This document shows positions 15,190 through 24,999 of a DNA stretch of 64,000 nt, piece by piece. Positions within the stretch are counted from its first letter, which is position 1. Every line of letters begins with the position of its first letter. The stretch is taken from assembly GCF_004297265.1 (NCBI RefSeq), contig NZ_SCUT01000058.1, positions 16,895 to 80,894 on the forward strand, given 5' to 3'. The notes under the pieces were generated by a model that worked only from the letters and a program-made list of their open reading frames with translations, did not search any database and was not told the DNA's origin. A program made the translations under genes and the position numbers. This stretch comes from Reyranella sp. (GTDB taxonomy: Bacteria > Pseudomonadota > Alphaproteobacteria > Reyranellales > Reyranellaceae).

Positions 15190-15567
15190 TCAGGCAGGCT
15201 CCGCGAGCGCCCTGGCTGAGCCGGTCTCAAGGACAAAGGCACGCAGCTCGGCCATTCTGCCGTCGCGGAACCGCCACACGTCACAATACGCATGTTGTGC
15301 GGTTTTCCCGTCATTGTCCTTCAAGGTGATCTCGCCGAGTGCCGCGACGAAGTCACCCTCGGCGATCATGCGGGCGACGTTGAATATGGGTGGCTCTCTA
15401 TACGCGGTCGCCATCCATTGACGAACGGCTTCCTTCCCATTCAGTGTCCTGTCACCCACGAAAGTCCATTCCGTATCCTCGGTGCAGAACGTCAGGAATT
15501 CTTCGTAGTTGCCGGCGACGATTGCTGCGTTGGCCTTTTCCAGGACCTTTTTATGAGTCTCCGACAT
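15190..15567 (-). CDS. SnoaL-like / NTF2-fold protein
   Basis: The 125-residue product starts at ATG 15567, with GGAGGAG 8 nt before it. Its pattern (helix, EEFLTFCTEDTEWTFVGD, GKEAVRQWMATAY, then DFVAALGEITLKDNDGKT and YCDVWRFRDGRMAELRAFVLE) is that of SnoaL/NTF2-like cone folds, which include ketosteroid-isomerase-type enzymes and many uncharacterised proteins. No signal peptide. It stands alone, convergent with the ackA operon. Reaction unknown. Confidence 0.75.
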   Translation of the reverse strand: MSETHKKVLEKANAAIVAGNYEEFLTFCTEDTEWTFVGDRTLNGKEAVRQWMATAYREPPIFNVARMIAEGDFVAALGEITLKDNDGKTAQHAYCDVWRFRDGRMAELRAFVLETGSARALAEPA

Positions 15568-15760
15568 TGAATGTCTCCTCCTGGTGCATCGCGCATTTAG
15601 GTGAAAGTAGCCCGCTTCGGGGGCACCCGGCGCCATCATGTTGACCATTACCTTGTCGGGCTGAGGTCAAGCTGCGGGAGAACTATCAAGTCGCCGCATC
15701 AGGGTACCAAAGGACAGAACCGAACAGATTTTGTCCTACAGGCATGCCGTGGCGCAGACT

Positions 15761-15836
15761 TGGCGTTCCCTACGGGATTCGAACCCGTGTCGCCGCCGTG
15801 AAAGGGCAGTGTCCTAGGCCTCTAGACGAAGGGAAC
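15761..15836 (-). tRNA. tRNA-Glu (anticodon UUC)
   Basis: On the minus strand the 76-nt sequence folds as a tRNA: acceptor GTTCCCT pairs with AGGGAAC, the anticodon loop reads CTTTCAC with anticodon TTC, the T-arm is CGGGTTCGAATCCCG, and CCA is encoded. It lies 42 nt downstream of recJ on the same strand. Confidence 0.93.
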
Positions 15837-15878
15837 GAAGCCGAAGAGCGGGTGAGATACCGGCTTGAACGCCGGAAA

Positions 15879-17699
15879 TCAAGCGAGCACAGAGCCTGCG
15901 GTGGCGGCGGCGTCGTCGATCTGCAGGCGGACCGTTTCGCGGCCGCCGAAACGGTCGATTTTCAGCGATCCGGCGACATGCAGCACGGGCCGCGCGGGAT
16001 CCATCAGGGCCGGTCCCAGCGCGCTCTGGTTGGCCCGGAAGGCGATCGCGTCGACCCGGCCGCGCTCGGCGCCTTGCAGCGTGCAGCGGACATGCCCCTC
16101 GCCCACCGGCTGGGCATAGCTCACGCGGACGCCAGTGAGAGCGAAGCGCGGTTGCGCATTGCCTGCCCCGAAGGGGCCGGCGCGCTCGATCATCGACACC
16201 AGCTCCGCCGTGGCGGCGGCCGGCGCCAGGGCGGCGTCGATCCCCAGTTCGCGGACCGGCGGCGCGGCACCGAGCTGGGGCGCGATCCGCTCGTCGAGGA
16301 AGCGCGTCAATTCAGGCAGCGACTCGCGCGTCACGGTGAGGCCTGCCGCCATGGCATGGCCGCCGCCATTGACCAGCAGTCCGGCCTGCCGGGCCGCGAT
16401 CACGGCGGCGCCGAGATCGACGCCACGCACCGAGCGGCCCGAGCCCTTGCCCAGCGCGCCATCCATGCCGACCACGAAGGCCGGCCGGCCGTAGCGCTCG
16501 ACCAGGCGGCTGGCCACGATGCCGATCACGCCGACATGCCAGCCTTCACTCTCGACCAGCAGCGCCGACGGCAGGTCCTTGGCGTTCGGCCCGTACAGGC
16601 CTTCGATTCGCGTGATCGCCTGGTCGAGGACCTCGCGCTCGATGGCGCGGCGCTCGGCGTTGAACTCGTCGAGCCGGACGGCGAGCGCACCGACCTCGTG
16701 GGGATCGTCGCTGGAGAGCAGGCGCGCGCCGAGATCGGCCTGGCCAACGCGGCCACCGGCATTGACCCGCGGTCCCAGCAGGAACCCCAGGTGATAGGCC
16801 TCCGGCGCCTCCCTGAGGCGCGCCACGTCGGCCAGCGCCGAAAGCCCGGCGTTGCGCCGTTGCGCCATCACCTGCAGGCCCGCCCGTACGAGCGCGCGAT
16901 TGACGCCGAGCAAGGGGACGACGTCGCAGACCGTACCCAGCGCCACGAGGTCGAGCCATTGGCGCAGGTCGGGCTCCGGCCGCGACGCGCCGTACCAGCC
17001 CGCCTCGCGCAGCGCGCGATTGACGCCGACGATGAGGAGGAATGCGACGCCGACGGCGGCCAGATGCTTGTGCGGGCTCTCGTCGTCCAGACGGTTGGGG
17101 TCGACCACGGCCACCGCCTCGGGCAGCGCGATCTCGGCCATGTGGTGGTCGATCACGATCAGGTCGAGGCCGGCGCGCCTGGCTTCGGCCAGCGGCTCGA
17201 AGGCGGTGATGCCGCAATCGACCGTGACGACGACGGACGCCCCCTCCTCCCGGATCTTCAGCAGCGCCGGCGCATTGGGGCCATAGCCTTCCTTGCGGCG
17301 GTCCGGGATGTAGACGCCGATATTGCCGCCGACGGCCCGGAAGAACCGCAGCAGCAGCGCCGACGACGTCGCGCCGTCCACGTCGTAGTCGCCGAACACG
17401 ACGATGCGCTCGCCCGTCTGCACGGCGCGTACCAGGCGTCCGACCGCGGCATCCATGTCCTTGAGGTGCGATGGGTCCGGCAGGAACCTGCGCAAGGTCG
17501 GCTCGAGGAAATCGCCGACCGCGTCGAGGCCAACGTCGCGCGCCGCCAGCAGACGGCTGATGGCATCGGGTAGCCCGTGGCGTTGCGCGATGGCCAGCGC
17601 CTGACGCTCGTCACCGAGCCGCGCGGCCCAGCGCTTTCCCGTCAGCGAGCGCTCGACACCCAGAAAGGCCGGGCGCTCGTTTCTTGAAACTTCGGACAT
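15879..17699 (-). CDS. recJ: Single-stranded-DNA-specific exonuclease RecJ
   Basis: RecJ degrades ssDNA 5' to 3' in recombination and mismatch repair, in the cytoplasm, using Mn2+ or Mg2+. The 606-residue product has the DHH phosphoesterase motifs: VVFGDYDVDGATSSALLLRF near 98, VVTVDCGI, DLIVIDHH near 182, and the DHHA1 motif NGGGHAMAAG (about 440), followed by the OB-like C-terminal domain. The start at ATG 17699 has AAGG upstream. It is downstream of glpX and hom, same strand, as in many alphaproteobacteria. Confidence 0.95.
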   Translation of the reverse strand: MSEVSRNERPAFLGVERSLTGKRWAARLGDERQALAIAQRHGLPDAISRLLAARDVGLDAVGDFLEPTLRRFLPDPSHLKDMDAAVGRLVRAVQTGERIVVFGDYDVDGATSSALLLRFFRAVGGNIGVYIPDRRKEGYGPNAPALLKIREEGASVVVTVDCGITAFEPLAEARRAGLDLIVIDHHMAEIALPEAVAVVDPNRLDDESPHKHLAAVGVAFLLIVGVNRALREAGWYGASRPEPDLRQWLDLVALGTVCDVVPLLGVNRALVRAGLQVMAQRRNAGLSALADVARLREAPEAYHLGFLLGPRVNAGGRVGQADLGARLLSSDDPHEVGALAVRLDEFNAERRAIEREVLDQAITRIEGLYGPNAKDLPSALLVESEGWHVGVIGIVASRLVERYGRPAFVVGMDGALGKGSGRSVRGVDLGAAVIAARQAGLLVNGGGHAMAAGLTVTRESLPELTRFLDERIAPQLGAAPPVRELGIDAALAPAAATAELVSMIERAGPFGAGNAQPRFALTGVRVSYAQPVGEGHVRCTLQGAERGRVDAIAFRANQSALGPALMDPARPVLHVAGSLKIDRFGGRETVRLQIDDAAATAGSVLA

Positions 17700-17761
17700 G
17701 CGGCCACCTTAGCCTAGCGCGCGGTGGATACGCGCCGGGGAGTCGGCCGATCGAACCGGGC

Positions 17762-18760
17762 TTACGCCCAGCTGGGCAGGCCGGTCTTGATCGAGAAATT
17801 GTGGTGGGCGGACACCCAGCGCACCGTGCCGGTCTTGGAACGCATCACGATGGAGTGCGTCTCGGCGCCGTTGTGGAAGCGGCGCACGCCCTTCAGCATC
17901 GAACCCGAGGTAACGCCGGTGGCCGCGAACATCACGTCGCCCTTGGCCATGTCCGTCATCGAGTACTTGCGGTTGAGATCGGTGATGCCCCACTTCTTGG
18001 CGCGGGCCTTCTCGTCGTCGTTGCGGAACAGCAGGCGGCCCTGGATCTGGCCGCCAATGGCGCGCAGCGCCGCCGCCGCCAGCACTCCTTCCGGCGCGCC
18101 GCCCGAGCCCATGTAGATGTCGATGCCCGAGTCGCCGGTCGAGGTGGCGATCACGCCCGACACGTCGCCGTCGCCGATCAGCATGATGCGCGCGCCCGCC
18201 TCGCGGACCTTGGCGATCAGTTCGGAATGGCGCGGGCGGTCGAGGATGCAGACCACGAGATCGTTGACGTCGACCTTCTTCGCCTTGGCAAGGTCGCCGA
18301 GGTTCTGCGCCACGCTCTTGTCGAGATCGACGATGCCATCGGGAAGGCCGCCGCCGACGGCGATCTTGTCCATGTAGACGTCGGGCGCGTTGAGGAACCC
18401 GCCATGCTCGGCCATCGCCATGACGGCCAGCGAATTGGGCAGGCCCTTGGCGGTGATGGTCGTGCCTTCCAGCGGGTCGAGCGCGATGTCGATCTTCGGT
18501 CCGCCGCCCATGCCGACCTTCTCGCCGATATAGAGCATCGGCGCCTCGTCGCGCTCGCCCTCGCCGATCACGACGGTGCCTTCGATGTTCAGCGAATTGA
18601 GCGAGGTGCGCATGGCGTCGACGGCGGCCTGGTCGGCCGCCTTCTCGTCACCGCGACCCATCAGCTTGGAGGCCGCAAGGGCGGCCGCCTCGGTCACCCG
18701 CACCGCTTCCAGTGCGAGGTTGCGGTCCATCTTGCCGGTCTCTTCTCTCATGTCGGCCAT
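17762..18760 (-). CDS. glpX: Class II fructose-1,6-bisphosphatase GlpX
   Basis: GlpX hydrolyses fructose-1,6-bisphosphate (and in some bacteria sedoheptulose-1,7-bisphosphate) in gluconeogenesis. The 332-residue protein shows the Li-sensitive phosphatase fold: VVIGEGERDEAPML (about 61-74), ALDPLEGTT (about 94) with the metal-binding Asp/Glu, and YMGSGGAPEGVLAAAAL near 203. The ATG at 18760 has GGAGGAG 5 nt upstream. It sits between hom and recJ; 31 nt separate it from the hom stop. Confidence 0.95.
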   Translation of the reverse strand: MADMREETGKMDRNLALEAVRVTEAAALAASKLMGRGDEKAADQAAVDAMRTSLNSLNIEGTVVIGEGERDEAPMLYIGEKVGMGGGPKIDIALDPLEGTTITAKGLPNSLAVMAMAEHGGFLNAPDVYMDKIAVGGGLPDGIVDLDKSVAQNLGDLAKAKKVDVNDLVVCILDRPRHSELIAKVREAGARIMLIGDGDVSGVIATSTGDSGIDIYMGSGGAPEGVLAAAALRAIGGQIQGRLLFRNDDEKARAKKWGITDLNRKYSMTDMAKGDVMFAATGVTSGSMLKGVRRFHNGAETHSIVMRSKTGTVRWVSAHHNFSIKTGLPSWA

Positions 18761-18790
18761 CGTCTCCTCCGCGGCGTCTCTCTTCGCCCT

Positions 18791-20083
18791 CTAGAATGCC
18801 TCGATCCTGATCACGCACGGCTCCTCGGCGACGGCGCCGAGCTTGGCGATGCGCGCCAGGGCGCGCTGCATCGCAGCCTCTTCGGTTTCGTGTGTGGTCA
18901 GCACCACCGGCACCTCGCCCGACTCGGAGCGGCCGCGTTGCAGCATCGATTCGAGCGAGATGCGTTCCTTGGCGAGCGCACCGGACACAGCGGCGATCAC
19001 GCCCGGCCGATCCTGCACCATCAGGCGCATGTAGTAGGCCCCGACATGGCGGTCCATCGGCGAGGCCTTCTTGGTCGCGAGCTTGTCGGCGGGAACCACG
19101 AACGCCGGCATATGCCGTCCGCGCGCCACATCCACCAGGTCGGCGACGACGGCCGAGGCGGTCGGCCCCTGCCCGGCGCCGCGGCCCTGGAACATCGTCG
19201 TGCCAACGAAGTCGCCCTCGACGACAACGGCATTGAACACGCCCTCGATATGGGCGATCGGCGTGTCGAGCGGCACCATGCAGGGATGCACGCGCTGCTC
19301 GATGCCATGCCGCGTCTCGCGCGCCAGCCCCAGCAGCTTGATGCGGTATCCGAGCTCCTCCGCGAACTCGATGTCCATCGAGGTGATGCGGCGGATGCCT
19401 TCGACATGGACGCCCGCAAAGTCGACCCTGGCGCCGAACGCCGCACCGGTCAGCACCGCGAGCTTGTGGGCGGCATCGATGCCGTCGACGTCGAAGGTCG
19501 GGTCGGCCTCGGCGTAACCCGCGGCCTGCGCCTCGGCCAGCACGACGTCGAAGTCGCGGCCGGTCTCGCGCATGGTCGTCAGGATGTAGTTGCAGGTCCC
19601 GTTGAGGATTCCGTAGAGCCGCTTCACGCGGTTGCCGACGAGGCCCTCGCGCAGCGCCTTGATGATCGGGATGCCGCCCGCCACCGCAGCCTCGAAGGCG
19701 AGAATGCGCTGCTTCTTTTCGGCCGCCGCGGCGAGTTCCGCGCCATGCAGCGCCAGCAGCGCCTTGTTGGCGGTCACGACATGCTTGCCCGAGGCCAGGG
19801 CCTTCTGGACCAGCCGGCGGGCCACGCCACCGGAGCCGCCGATCAGCTCGACGACGACGTCGATGTCCGGCGCGGTCGCCAGCGCCATCGGATCCTTCTC
19901 CCAGCGCAGGCCGGTGAGGTCGATGTCGCGCTTCTTGGCCTTGCTGCGGGCGCTGACGGCGACGACCTTGAGGGGCCGTCCGCCACGCAACGCGAGAAGC
20001 CGGCCATGTTCGGCCAGCAGCTTCACCACGCCTGCACCCACGGTGCCGAGCCCGGCGATGCCGATCCTGAGGGGAGAATTCAT
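18791..20083 (-). CDS. hom: Homoserine dehydrogenase
   Basis: This 430-residue cytoplasmic enzyme reduces aspartate semialdehyde to homoserine on the way to threonine and methionine. It has an N-terminal Rossmann site IGIAGLGTVGAGV (7-19), the NADP-loop and HVVTANKALLALHG (about 103), the catalytic block GILNGTCNYILTTM and AEADPTFDVDGIDAAHKLAVL, and a C-terminal ACT domain (about 350-430) for feedback control by threonine. The start at ATG 20083 gives the canonical MNSPLRIGIAG; an upstream extension would run into the aminotransferase gene. Follows alaC after 25 nt. Confidence 0.95.
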   Translation of the reverse strand: MNSPLRIGIAGLGTVGAGVVKLLAEHGRLLALRGGRPLKVVAVSARSKAKKRDIDLTGLRWEKDPMALATAPDIDVVVELIGGSGGVARRLVQKALASGKHVVTANKALLALHGAELAAAAEKKQRILAFEAAVAGGIPIIKALREGLVGNRVKRLYGILNGTCNYILTTMRETGRDFDVVLAEAQAAGYAEADPTFDVDGIDAAHKLAVLTGAAFGARVDFAGVHVEGIRRITSMDIEFAEELGYRIKLLGLARETRHGIEQRVHPCMVPLDTPIAHIEGVFNAVVVEGDFVGTTMFQGRGAGQGPTASAVVADLVDVARGRHMPAFVVPADKLATKKASPMDRHVGAYYMRLMVQDRPGVIAAVSGALAKERISLESMLQRGRSESGEVPVVLTTHETEEAAMQRALARIAKLGAVAEEPCVIRIEAF

Positions 20084-20108
20084 GGGCGCCTGATACGACA
20101 GGATGGGG

Positions 20109-21365
20109 TCAGGCGCGAGCCTTGATCGGTGTGATGTTGTCCCCAACGCCGCGCAGGTAGAGGTCGATGGACCGGCCCGGGTCGGCCAGCACCTGCCGGA
20201 TGTTGCGCACGGCCTGGCGGATACGGTGCTTGTTCTCCACCAGCGCGATGCGGACATGTGCGTCGCCATGCTCGCCGAAGCCGATGCCCGGCGACAGGGC
20301 CACGTTGGCCTGGGTCAGCAGCAGCTTGGAAAAGGCCAGCGATCCCAGCTCGGCGAAGTCCTTGGGTAGCGGCGCCCAGGCGAACATGCTGGCCGACGGT
20401 GACGGCAGGTCCCAGCCCGCGCCCTTCAGCCCCTCGATCAGGACGTCGCGGCGCTCTTTGTAGGTATTGCGCGCCTCGACGATGCAGTCCTGCGGCCCGT
20501 TCAGTGCCGCCGTCGCCGCCACCTGGATCGGCGTGAAGGCGCCGTAGTCGAGGTACGACTTGATGCGGGTCAGCGCCTGGATGAGCGTCTTGTTCCCGGC
20601 CGCGAAGCCCATACGCCAGCCGGCCATCGAGTACGTCTTGCTCATCGAGGTGAACTCGATGGCGATGTCGCGCGCACCCGGCACCTGCAGCACCGATGGC
20701 GGCGGCACGCCGTCGAAGTAGATCTCGGCATAGGCAAGGTCCGACAGGATCCAGATGCCCTGGCGTTTGCAGAAATCGACGATGGCCGCATAGAAGTCGA
20801 GGTCGACGACCTGGGCTGTCGGGTTCGACGGGTAGTTCAGCACCAGCGCCAACGGCTTGGGTACGGCATGGCGCACCGCCCGCTCGAGCGCCGGCAGGAA
20901 TTCCTCGATCGAGGTCGAGCCAGGCACCGGAATGTGGCGCACCGAACCACCGGCGATGATGAAACCGTAGGGATGGATCGGATAGCTGGGATTGGGCACC
21001 AGCACCGTGTCACCCGGCGAGGTGATCGCCTGCGCGAGGTTGGCGAGCCCTTCCTTCGAACCGAGCGTGACGATGATCTCGCTCTCAGGGTCGAGTTCGA
21101 CGCCGAAGCGGCGCGCGTAATAGGCGGCCTGCGCCTTGCGGAGGCCCGGGATACCGCGCGAGGCGGAATAGCCATGGGCGCGCGGATTGGCCGCCGCCTC
21201 GGCGAGCTTGGCCACGATGTGCGGTGCGGTCGGCAGGTCGGGATTGCCCATGCCGAGGTCGATGACGTCCTGGCCGGCGGCGCGGGCACGGGCCTTCATG
21301 GCGTTCACTTCCGCGAACACGTAGGGCGGCAGGCGCTTGAGGCGGTGAAATTCCGAGTCGTCCAT
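20109..21365 (-). CDS. alaC: PLP-dependent aminotransferase, AlaC-like
   Basis: The 418-residue class I/II aminotransferase resembles AlaC (glutamate-pyruvate) and is commonly found directly before hom in alphaproteobacteria. Landmarks are VIDLGMGNPDLPT (34-46), GYSASRGIPGLR, VLNYPSNPTAQVVD, the PLP lysine in SMSKTYSMAGWRMG (about 233-246), and the carboxylate-binding HVRIALVENKHRI near the end. The ATG at 21365 has AAGGAAG 6 nt before. Substrate is inferred from family and context; LL-diaminopimelate or aspartate/tyrosine activity cannot be excluded. Confidence 0.9.
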   Translation of the reverse strand: MDDSEFHRLKRLPPYVFAEVNAMKARARAAGQDVIDLGMGNPDLPTAPHIVAKLAEAAANPRAHGYSASRGIPGLRKAQAAYYARRFGVELDPESEIIVTLGSKEGLANLAQAITSPGDTVLVPNPSYPIHPYGFIIAGGSVRHIPVPGSTSIEEFLPALERAVRHAVPKPLALVLNYPSNPTAQVVDLDFYAAIVDFCKRQGIWILSDLAYAEIYFDGVPPPSVLQVPGARDIAIEFTSMSKTYSMAGWRMGFAAGNKTLIQALTRIKSYLDYGAFTPIQVAATAALNGPQDCIVEARNTYKERRDVLIEGLKGAGWDLPSPSASMFAWAPLPKDFAELGSLAFSKLLLTQANVALSPGIGFGEHGDAHVRIALVENKHRIRQAVRNIRQVLADPGRSIDLYLRGVGDNITPIKARA

Positions 21366-21384
21366 GTCGTTCTTCCTTCGGCGC

Positions 21385-22644
21385 CTAGAAGTCGATGAAG
21401 ACGTCGACGCGCCGGTTGGCGGCGAGGCCGCGGGCGGTACTGGTCCGGTAGATCGGCTCCTCGTCGGAAGCCGCTTCCGCGACAATCTGGCCGGTCGGCA
21501 CGCCGAGCCGGCGCAGTTTATGGGCGATCGCCAGCGCGCGACGGCGCGACACATCGAAATTGTCGCGGTCCTGCGCGGCATGCGCCACGATGCGCACGAT
21601 GCCGCCATTGTCCCGCTGGATCTCGGCCACTTGCGCGAGCACGGCGGAGTCCACGCCGTCCAGGGCCGTCGAAGACGGTCCGAACTGAATCACGGCCACC
21701 TGCAGCGATCCCTCGAACGGCGGCGACTTCAGGGCGCTGAAGGGAACTTCGCCCGACTGCGCCATGGCGATGTTGGCCTTGACCGGCGTCGGATCCGCAC
21801 ACGCATCGCCGGCAGACTCGGTGAACGCGACCACCAACGGCGCCAGCGTCATGACCGAGCCGACGTCGATGCCCGTCGGCATCCAACCCGGCTGCGGCGC
21901 GAAGGCCTTGTTCGGATCCGTCGGCGGCGCAGGAGCGGCCGGTGCTGGCGTGGGCTCGGGCGCTGCAGCCGGCGGCGCACCGGTCGTTATCGAGCCCGGC
22001 TCAGCTCCAGGCGGTGTCCAGCCGGGCGGCGGGCTGAACGCCCTGTCCGGATTGCCAGAAGGGGCCGGTGTCGCCGGTGCCGGAACGGGCGCAGGCGTGG
22101 CCGCGGGATCGGGCGCTGCAGACGGCGGAGACATCGGTGCGCTCGTCACAGGGGCCGGGGGCGGCACGGGAGCCGAGACTGGGGCCTGATCGGACGTGAT
22201 CGTTCCCGCGCCCACCGGCGGCGCCCCGACCGGGGCTGCCGCGGGAGGCGTCCCTTCCTGCTTCTCCCTTGCCTTCTCTTCCTTGTCAGCGGCCTCCCGC
22301 TCGAGGCGAGCTTCGCGGTCCTTCCGATCGCGTTCCGCCTGCTCCTTCTCAATGGCCTCGCGCTGTGCCTTCTGGCCACCCTTGGGAGAAATGATGGAAC
22401 CGATCGCCGGCGCAGCACGGTCGTCGCCTCCAACAACTCCAGCGTCATATTGCGGATTGGCCGGCGCAGCCGGAAGGCTCGCGGATGGCTGGACGCCCTT
22501 TTCTGCACCGGGACGCGGCGGAGGACCGGCCGGCGTCGAGCCGCCGATCCAGTCGCAGCCAGCCAGGAGGGCGAGCGCAGACACGCCAAGCAGGCCGAGC
22601 CAGCGGCCCCTGCCGTTCGTGTCCTGGTGTCGCTGCATCGTCAT
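21385..22644 (-). CDS. OmpA-like lipoprotein with Pro/Ala-rich linker
   Basis: The 419-residue product starts at ATG 22644 or 22638; SD support is weak for both. A signal peptide ends in the lipobox LALLAGC (Cys near 29). A charged stretch (EKEQAERDRKDREARLEREAADKEE, read in parts, about 90-125) is probably a coiled coil, then a long Pro/Ala/Gly linker contains two copies of a GNPDRAFSPPPGW / DPNKAFAPQPGW element. The C-terminal 100 residues are OmpA/MotB-like, with SRRRALAIAHKLRRLGVP and NRRVDVFIDF. It should tether the outer membrane to peptidoglycan. Confidence 0.82.
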   Translation of the reverse strand: MTMQRHQDTNGRGRWLGLLGVSALALLAGCDWIGGSTPAGPPPRPGAEKGVQPSASLPAAPANPQYDAGVVGGDDRAAPAIGSIISPKGGQKAQREAIEKEQAERDRKDREARLEREAADKEEKAREKQEGTPPAAAPVGAPPVGAGTITSDQAPVSAPVPPPAPVTSAPMSPPSAAPDPAATPAPVPAPATPAPSGNPDRAFSPPPGWTPPGAEPGSITTGAPPAAAPEPTPAPAAPAPPTDPNKAFAPQPGWMPTGIDVGSVMTLAPLVVAFTESAGDACADPTPVKANIAMAQSGEVPFSALKSPPFEGSLQVAVIQFGPSSTALDGVDSAVLAQVAEIQRDNGGIVRIVAHAAQDRDNFDVSRRRALAIAHKLRRLGVPTGQIVAEAASDEEPIYRTSTARGLAANRRVDVFIDF

Positions 22645-22835
22645 CACCCGCTGTGTACGCTGAAACTCGATTTCCCGCCTGTTTAGCGGAGACCGAGAGG
22701 AAATTTGACCCGTCAGTTGTCGCATCCTACCTATGAAAGGCAAGTGGCGGCCCGGGTCGTCACTAGCTATGGTACCGGGGCGTTGAATTTACCGCAAGAA
22801 ACGCCACAAAGGCAATGATTCGGAAGGGGAAACGC

Positions 22836-24650
22836 ATGTCGGATAGTCCTGCCCCCGCAGCCCTCGGCGGTCTCTCTCCGGAGGAATCCGAGAAGCTCCA
22901 GGAGGCTTTCAAGGATATCGCGACGCGCAGCCAGAAGCTGCTGCAGGACTTTTCCCAACGCTATCAGGCCGACGGCCAGCGGCCGGCCGACCCGCTCCAC
23001 CTCACCCAGACCTTCATGGACTTCACGGCCAAGATGCTGGCCGATCCGAACCGGCTGGTACAGGCCCAGGTCGAGCTGTGGCAGCAGTACATGAAACTCT
23101 GGCAGGTCACGGCCCAGCGCATGATGGGCCAGCCGGTGGAGCCCGTGGCGGAGCCAGCCCGCGGAGACAAGCGCTTCAACGACCCGGCCTGGAGGGATGA
23201 GGTCGTCTTCGACTATCTGAAGCAGTCCTATCTGCTGACGGCTCGGTGGCTGCAGGGCACCATCAAGGAGGTGGAGGGCGTCGACGACAAGACCGCCCGC
23301 AAGGTCGACTTCTACACGCGCCAGTTCATCGACGCGATGTCGCCGTCGAATTTCGCCATGACCAACCCGCAGGTCGTCAAGGCGACCGTCGAATCCAAGG
23401 GCGAAAACCTGCTGAAGGGCTTGCAGAATCTGCTCAGTGACCTCGAGCGCGGCAAGGGCAGGCTTGAGATCCGCCAGACCGACATGGATGCCTTCAAGGT
23501 CGGTGGCAACGTCGCCACCTCGCCCGGCAAGGTCGTCTATCAGAACGATATCATCCAGCTCATCCAGTACGCGCCGGCCACCGAGGAGGTCTACGAGATC
23601 CCGCTGCTGATCGTGCCGCCGTGGATCAACAAGTTCTACATCCTCGACCTCAAGCCCGAGAATTCGTTCATCAAGTGGGCGACCGAGCAGGGCTACACGG
23701 TGTTCGTCGTGTCCTGGGTCAACCCGGACGAGCGCCTCGCGAAGATGTCGTTCGAGGACTACATGAACCAGGGTCCGCTCGCCGCGCTCGACGCCATCGA
23801 GAAGGCGACGGGACAGCGCAAGGCCTCGGCGATCGGCTATTGCATAGGCGGCACGCTGATGGCCGCGACGCTCGCCTACATGGCCGCCCGCAACGACGAC
23901 CGGATCGTGGCCTGCACCTTCTTCACGGCGCAGGTCGACTTCAGTGAACCGGGTGAACTCGGCGTCTTCATCGACGAGAATCAGCTCGCGAACGTCGAGG
24001 AGATGATGGGCAAGAAGGGCTACCTCGAAGGCAGCGAGATGGCCACGACCTTCAACATGTTGCGCGCCAACGATCTCATCTGGTCGTTCGTCGTGAACAA
24101 CTACCTGATGGGCAAGGACCCCTTCCCTTTCGATCTTCTGTACTGGAATGCCGACGCCACGCGCATGCCGGCGGCGATGCACAGCTACTACCTGCGCAAC
24201 ATGTACCAGAAGAACCTGCTCAGCCAGCCGGGCGGCATCGTTCTCGACAACGTGCCGATCGACCTGCGCAAGATCCGGATTCCGGTCTACATCCAGGCCG
24301 GCAAGGAAGACCATATCGCGCCGGTTCGTTCGGTCTACAAGGCGACCCAGCTGTTCAGCGGACCGGTACGGTTCATGCTGGCAGGCTCCGGCCACATCGC
24401 CGGCGTCGTCAATCCGCCGCGCAACAAGAAGTACCAGCACTGGCTGAACGAGACGGCGACGAATCCGCCGACGCTGGCCGAATGGCAGGCCGGCGCCAAG
24501 GAGTTCCCCGGCTCGTGGTGGAACGACTGGGACAAGTGGCTGTCGGCCCTCTCCGGCCCGAAGGTCCCGGCCCGCGTGCCCGGCACCGCCGGACTTCCCG
24601 CGATCGAGGATGCACCCGGCAGTTACGTGAAGGTGCGGTCGGGGACTTAG
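22836..24650 (+). CDS. phaC: Class I poly(3-hydroxyalkanoate) synthase PhaC
   Basis: PhaC polymerises (R)-3-hydroxyacyl-CoA into PHA granules. The 604-residue product has the PhaC N-terminal domain (about 75-245) with MTNPQVVKATVESKGENLL-type signature, the lipase-like box GYCIGG with the catalytic C336, then KEDHIAP carrying the catalytic Asp and GSGHIAGVVNPP carrying the His. The ATG at 22836 has GGAAGGGGA 5-6 nt before. It stands without phaA, phaB or phaP in this window. The stop overlaps by 4 nt the convergent gene ending at 24647. Confidence 0.95.
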   Translation: MSDSPAPAALGGLSPEESEKLQEAFKDIATRSQKLLQDFSQRYQADGQRPADPLHLTQTFMDFTAKMLADPNRLVQAQVELWQQYMKLWQVTAQRMMGQPVEPVAEPARGDKRFNDPAWRDEVVFDYLKQSYLLTARWLQGTIKEVEGVDDKTARKVDFYTRQFIDAMSPSNFAMTNPQVVKATVESKGENLLKGLQNLLSDLERGKGRLEIRQTDMDAFKVGGNVATSPGKVVYQNDIIQLIQYAPATEEVYEIPLLIVPPWINKFYILDLKPENSFIKWATEQGYTVFVVSWVNPDERLAKMSFEDYMNQGPLAALDAIEKATGQRKASAIGYCIGGTLMAATLAYMAARNDDRIVACTFFTAQVDFSEPGELGVFIDENQLANVEEMMGKKGYLEGSEMATTFNMLRANDLIWSFVVNNYLMGKDPFPFDLLYWNADATRMPAAMHSYYLRNMYQKNLLSQPGGIVLDNVPIDLRKIRIPVYIQAGKEDHIAPVRSVYKATQLFSGPVRFMLAGSGHIAGVVNPPRNKKYQHWLNETATNPPTLAEWQAGAKEFPGSWWNDWDKWLSALSGPKVPARVPGTAGLPAIEDAPGSYVKVRSGT

Positions 24651-24943
24651 CGTTTCCAGTCCGGCGCGGGGACACCCATCTTCTTGTCACGAAGAAGTTT
24701 TTCGATGATGGCGACCCCGGTCGCGTAGTCGCCCTTGTCGCAATCAGTGCGCGCGCCGATCCGGGTCATGTTCCGGGCACCGTCGGTCGATCCCTCGCCC
24801 CGGCTCTGGCCGTAGTAGTCGAAGTATTTGATCAACTGGTCGCAGCGGGTCTTGCTTGGGGGAACCTGCGCGAACGCCACAGGCACCGCAATTGCCGCGG
24901 CAACAAGCAGGAGGAGGATCGACGGGACAAGAAGAGAGTGCAT
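24647..24943 (-). CDS. Small exported protein of unknown function, 98 aa
   Basis: The ATG at 24943 starts a clear Sec signal peptide (hydrophobic core LLVPSILLLLVAAAIAVPVAF, ending FAQV). The 72-residue mature part contains two cysteines (TRCDQL and RTDCDKG), a tyrosine-rich KYFDYYGQ and a C-terminal helix AIIEKLLRDKKMG. It looks like a small soluble periplasmic helical protein, and I do not recognise a family. No SD is evident. Convergent and slightly overlapping with phaC. Confidence 0.65.
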   Translation of the reverse strand: MHSLLVPSILLLLVAAAIAVPVAFAQVPPSKTRCDQLIKYFDYYGQSRGEGSTDGARNMTRIGARTDCDKGDYATGVAIIEKLLRDKKMGVPAPDWKR

Positions 24944-24999
24944 GCGCAACGAACGCCGTTGTGGCTCGGCGAGTTCCGGGGCGCGCGCTCGTGCCGCGC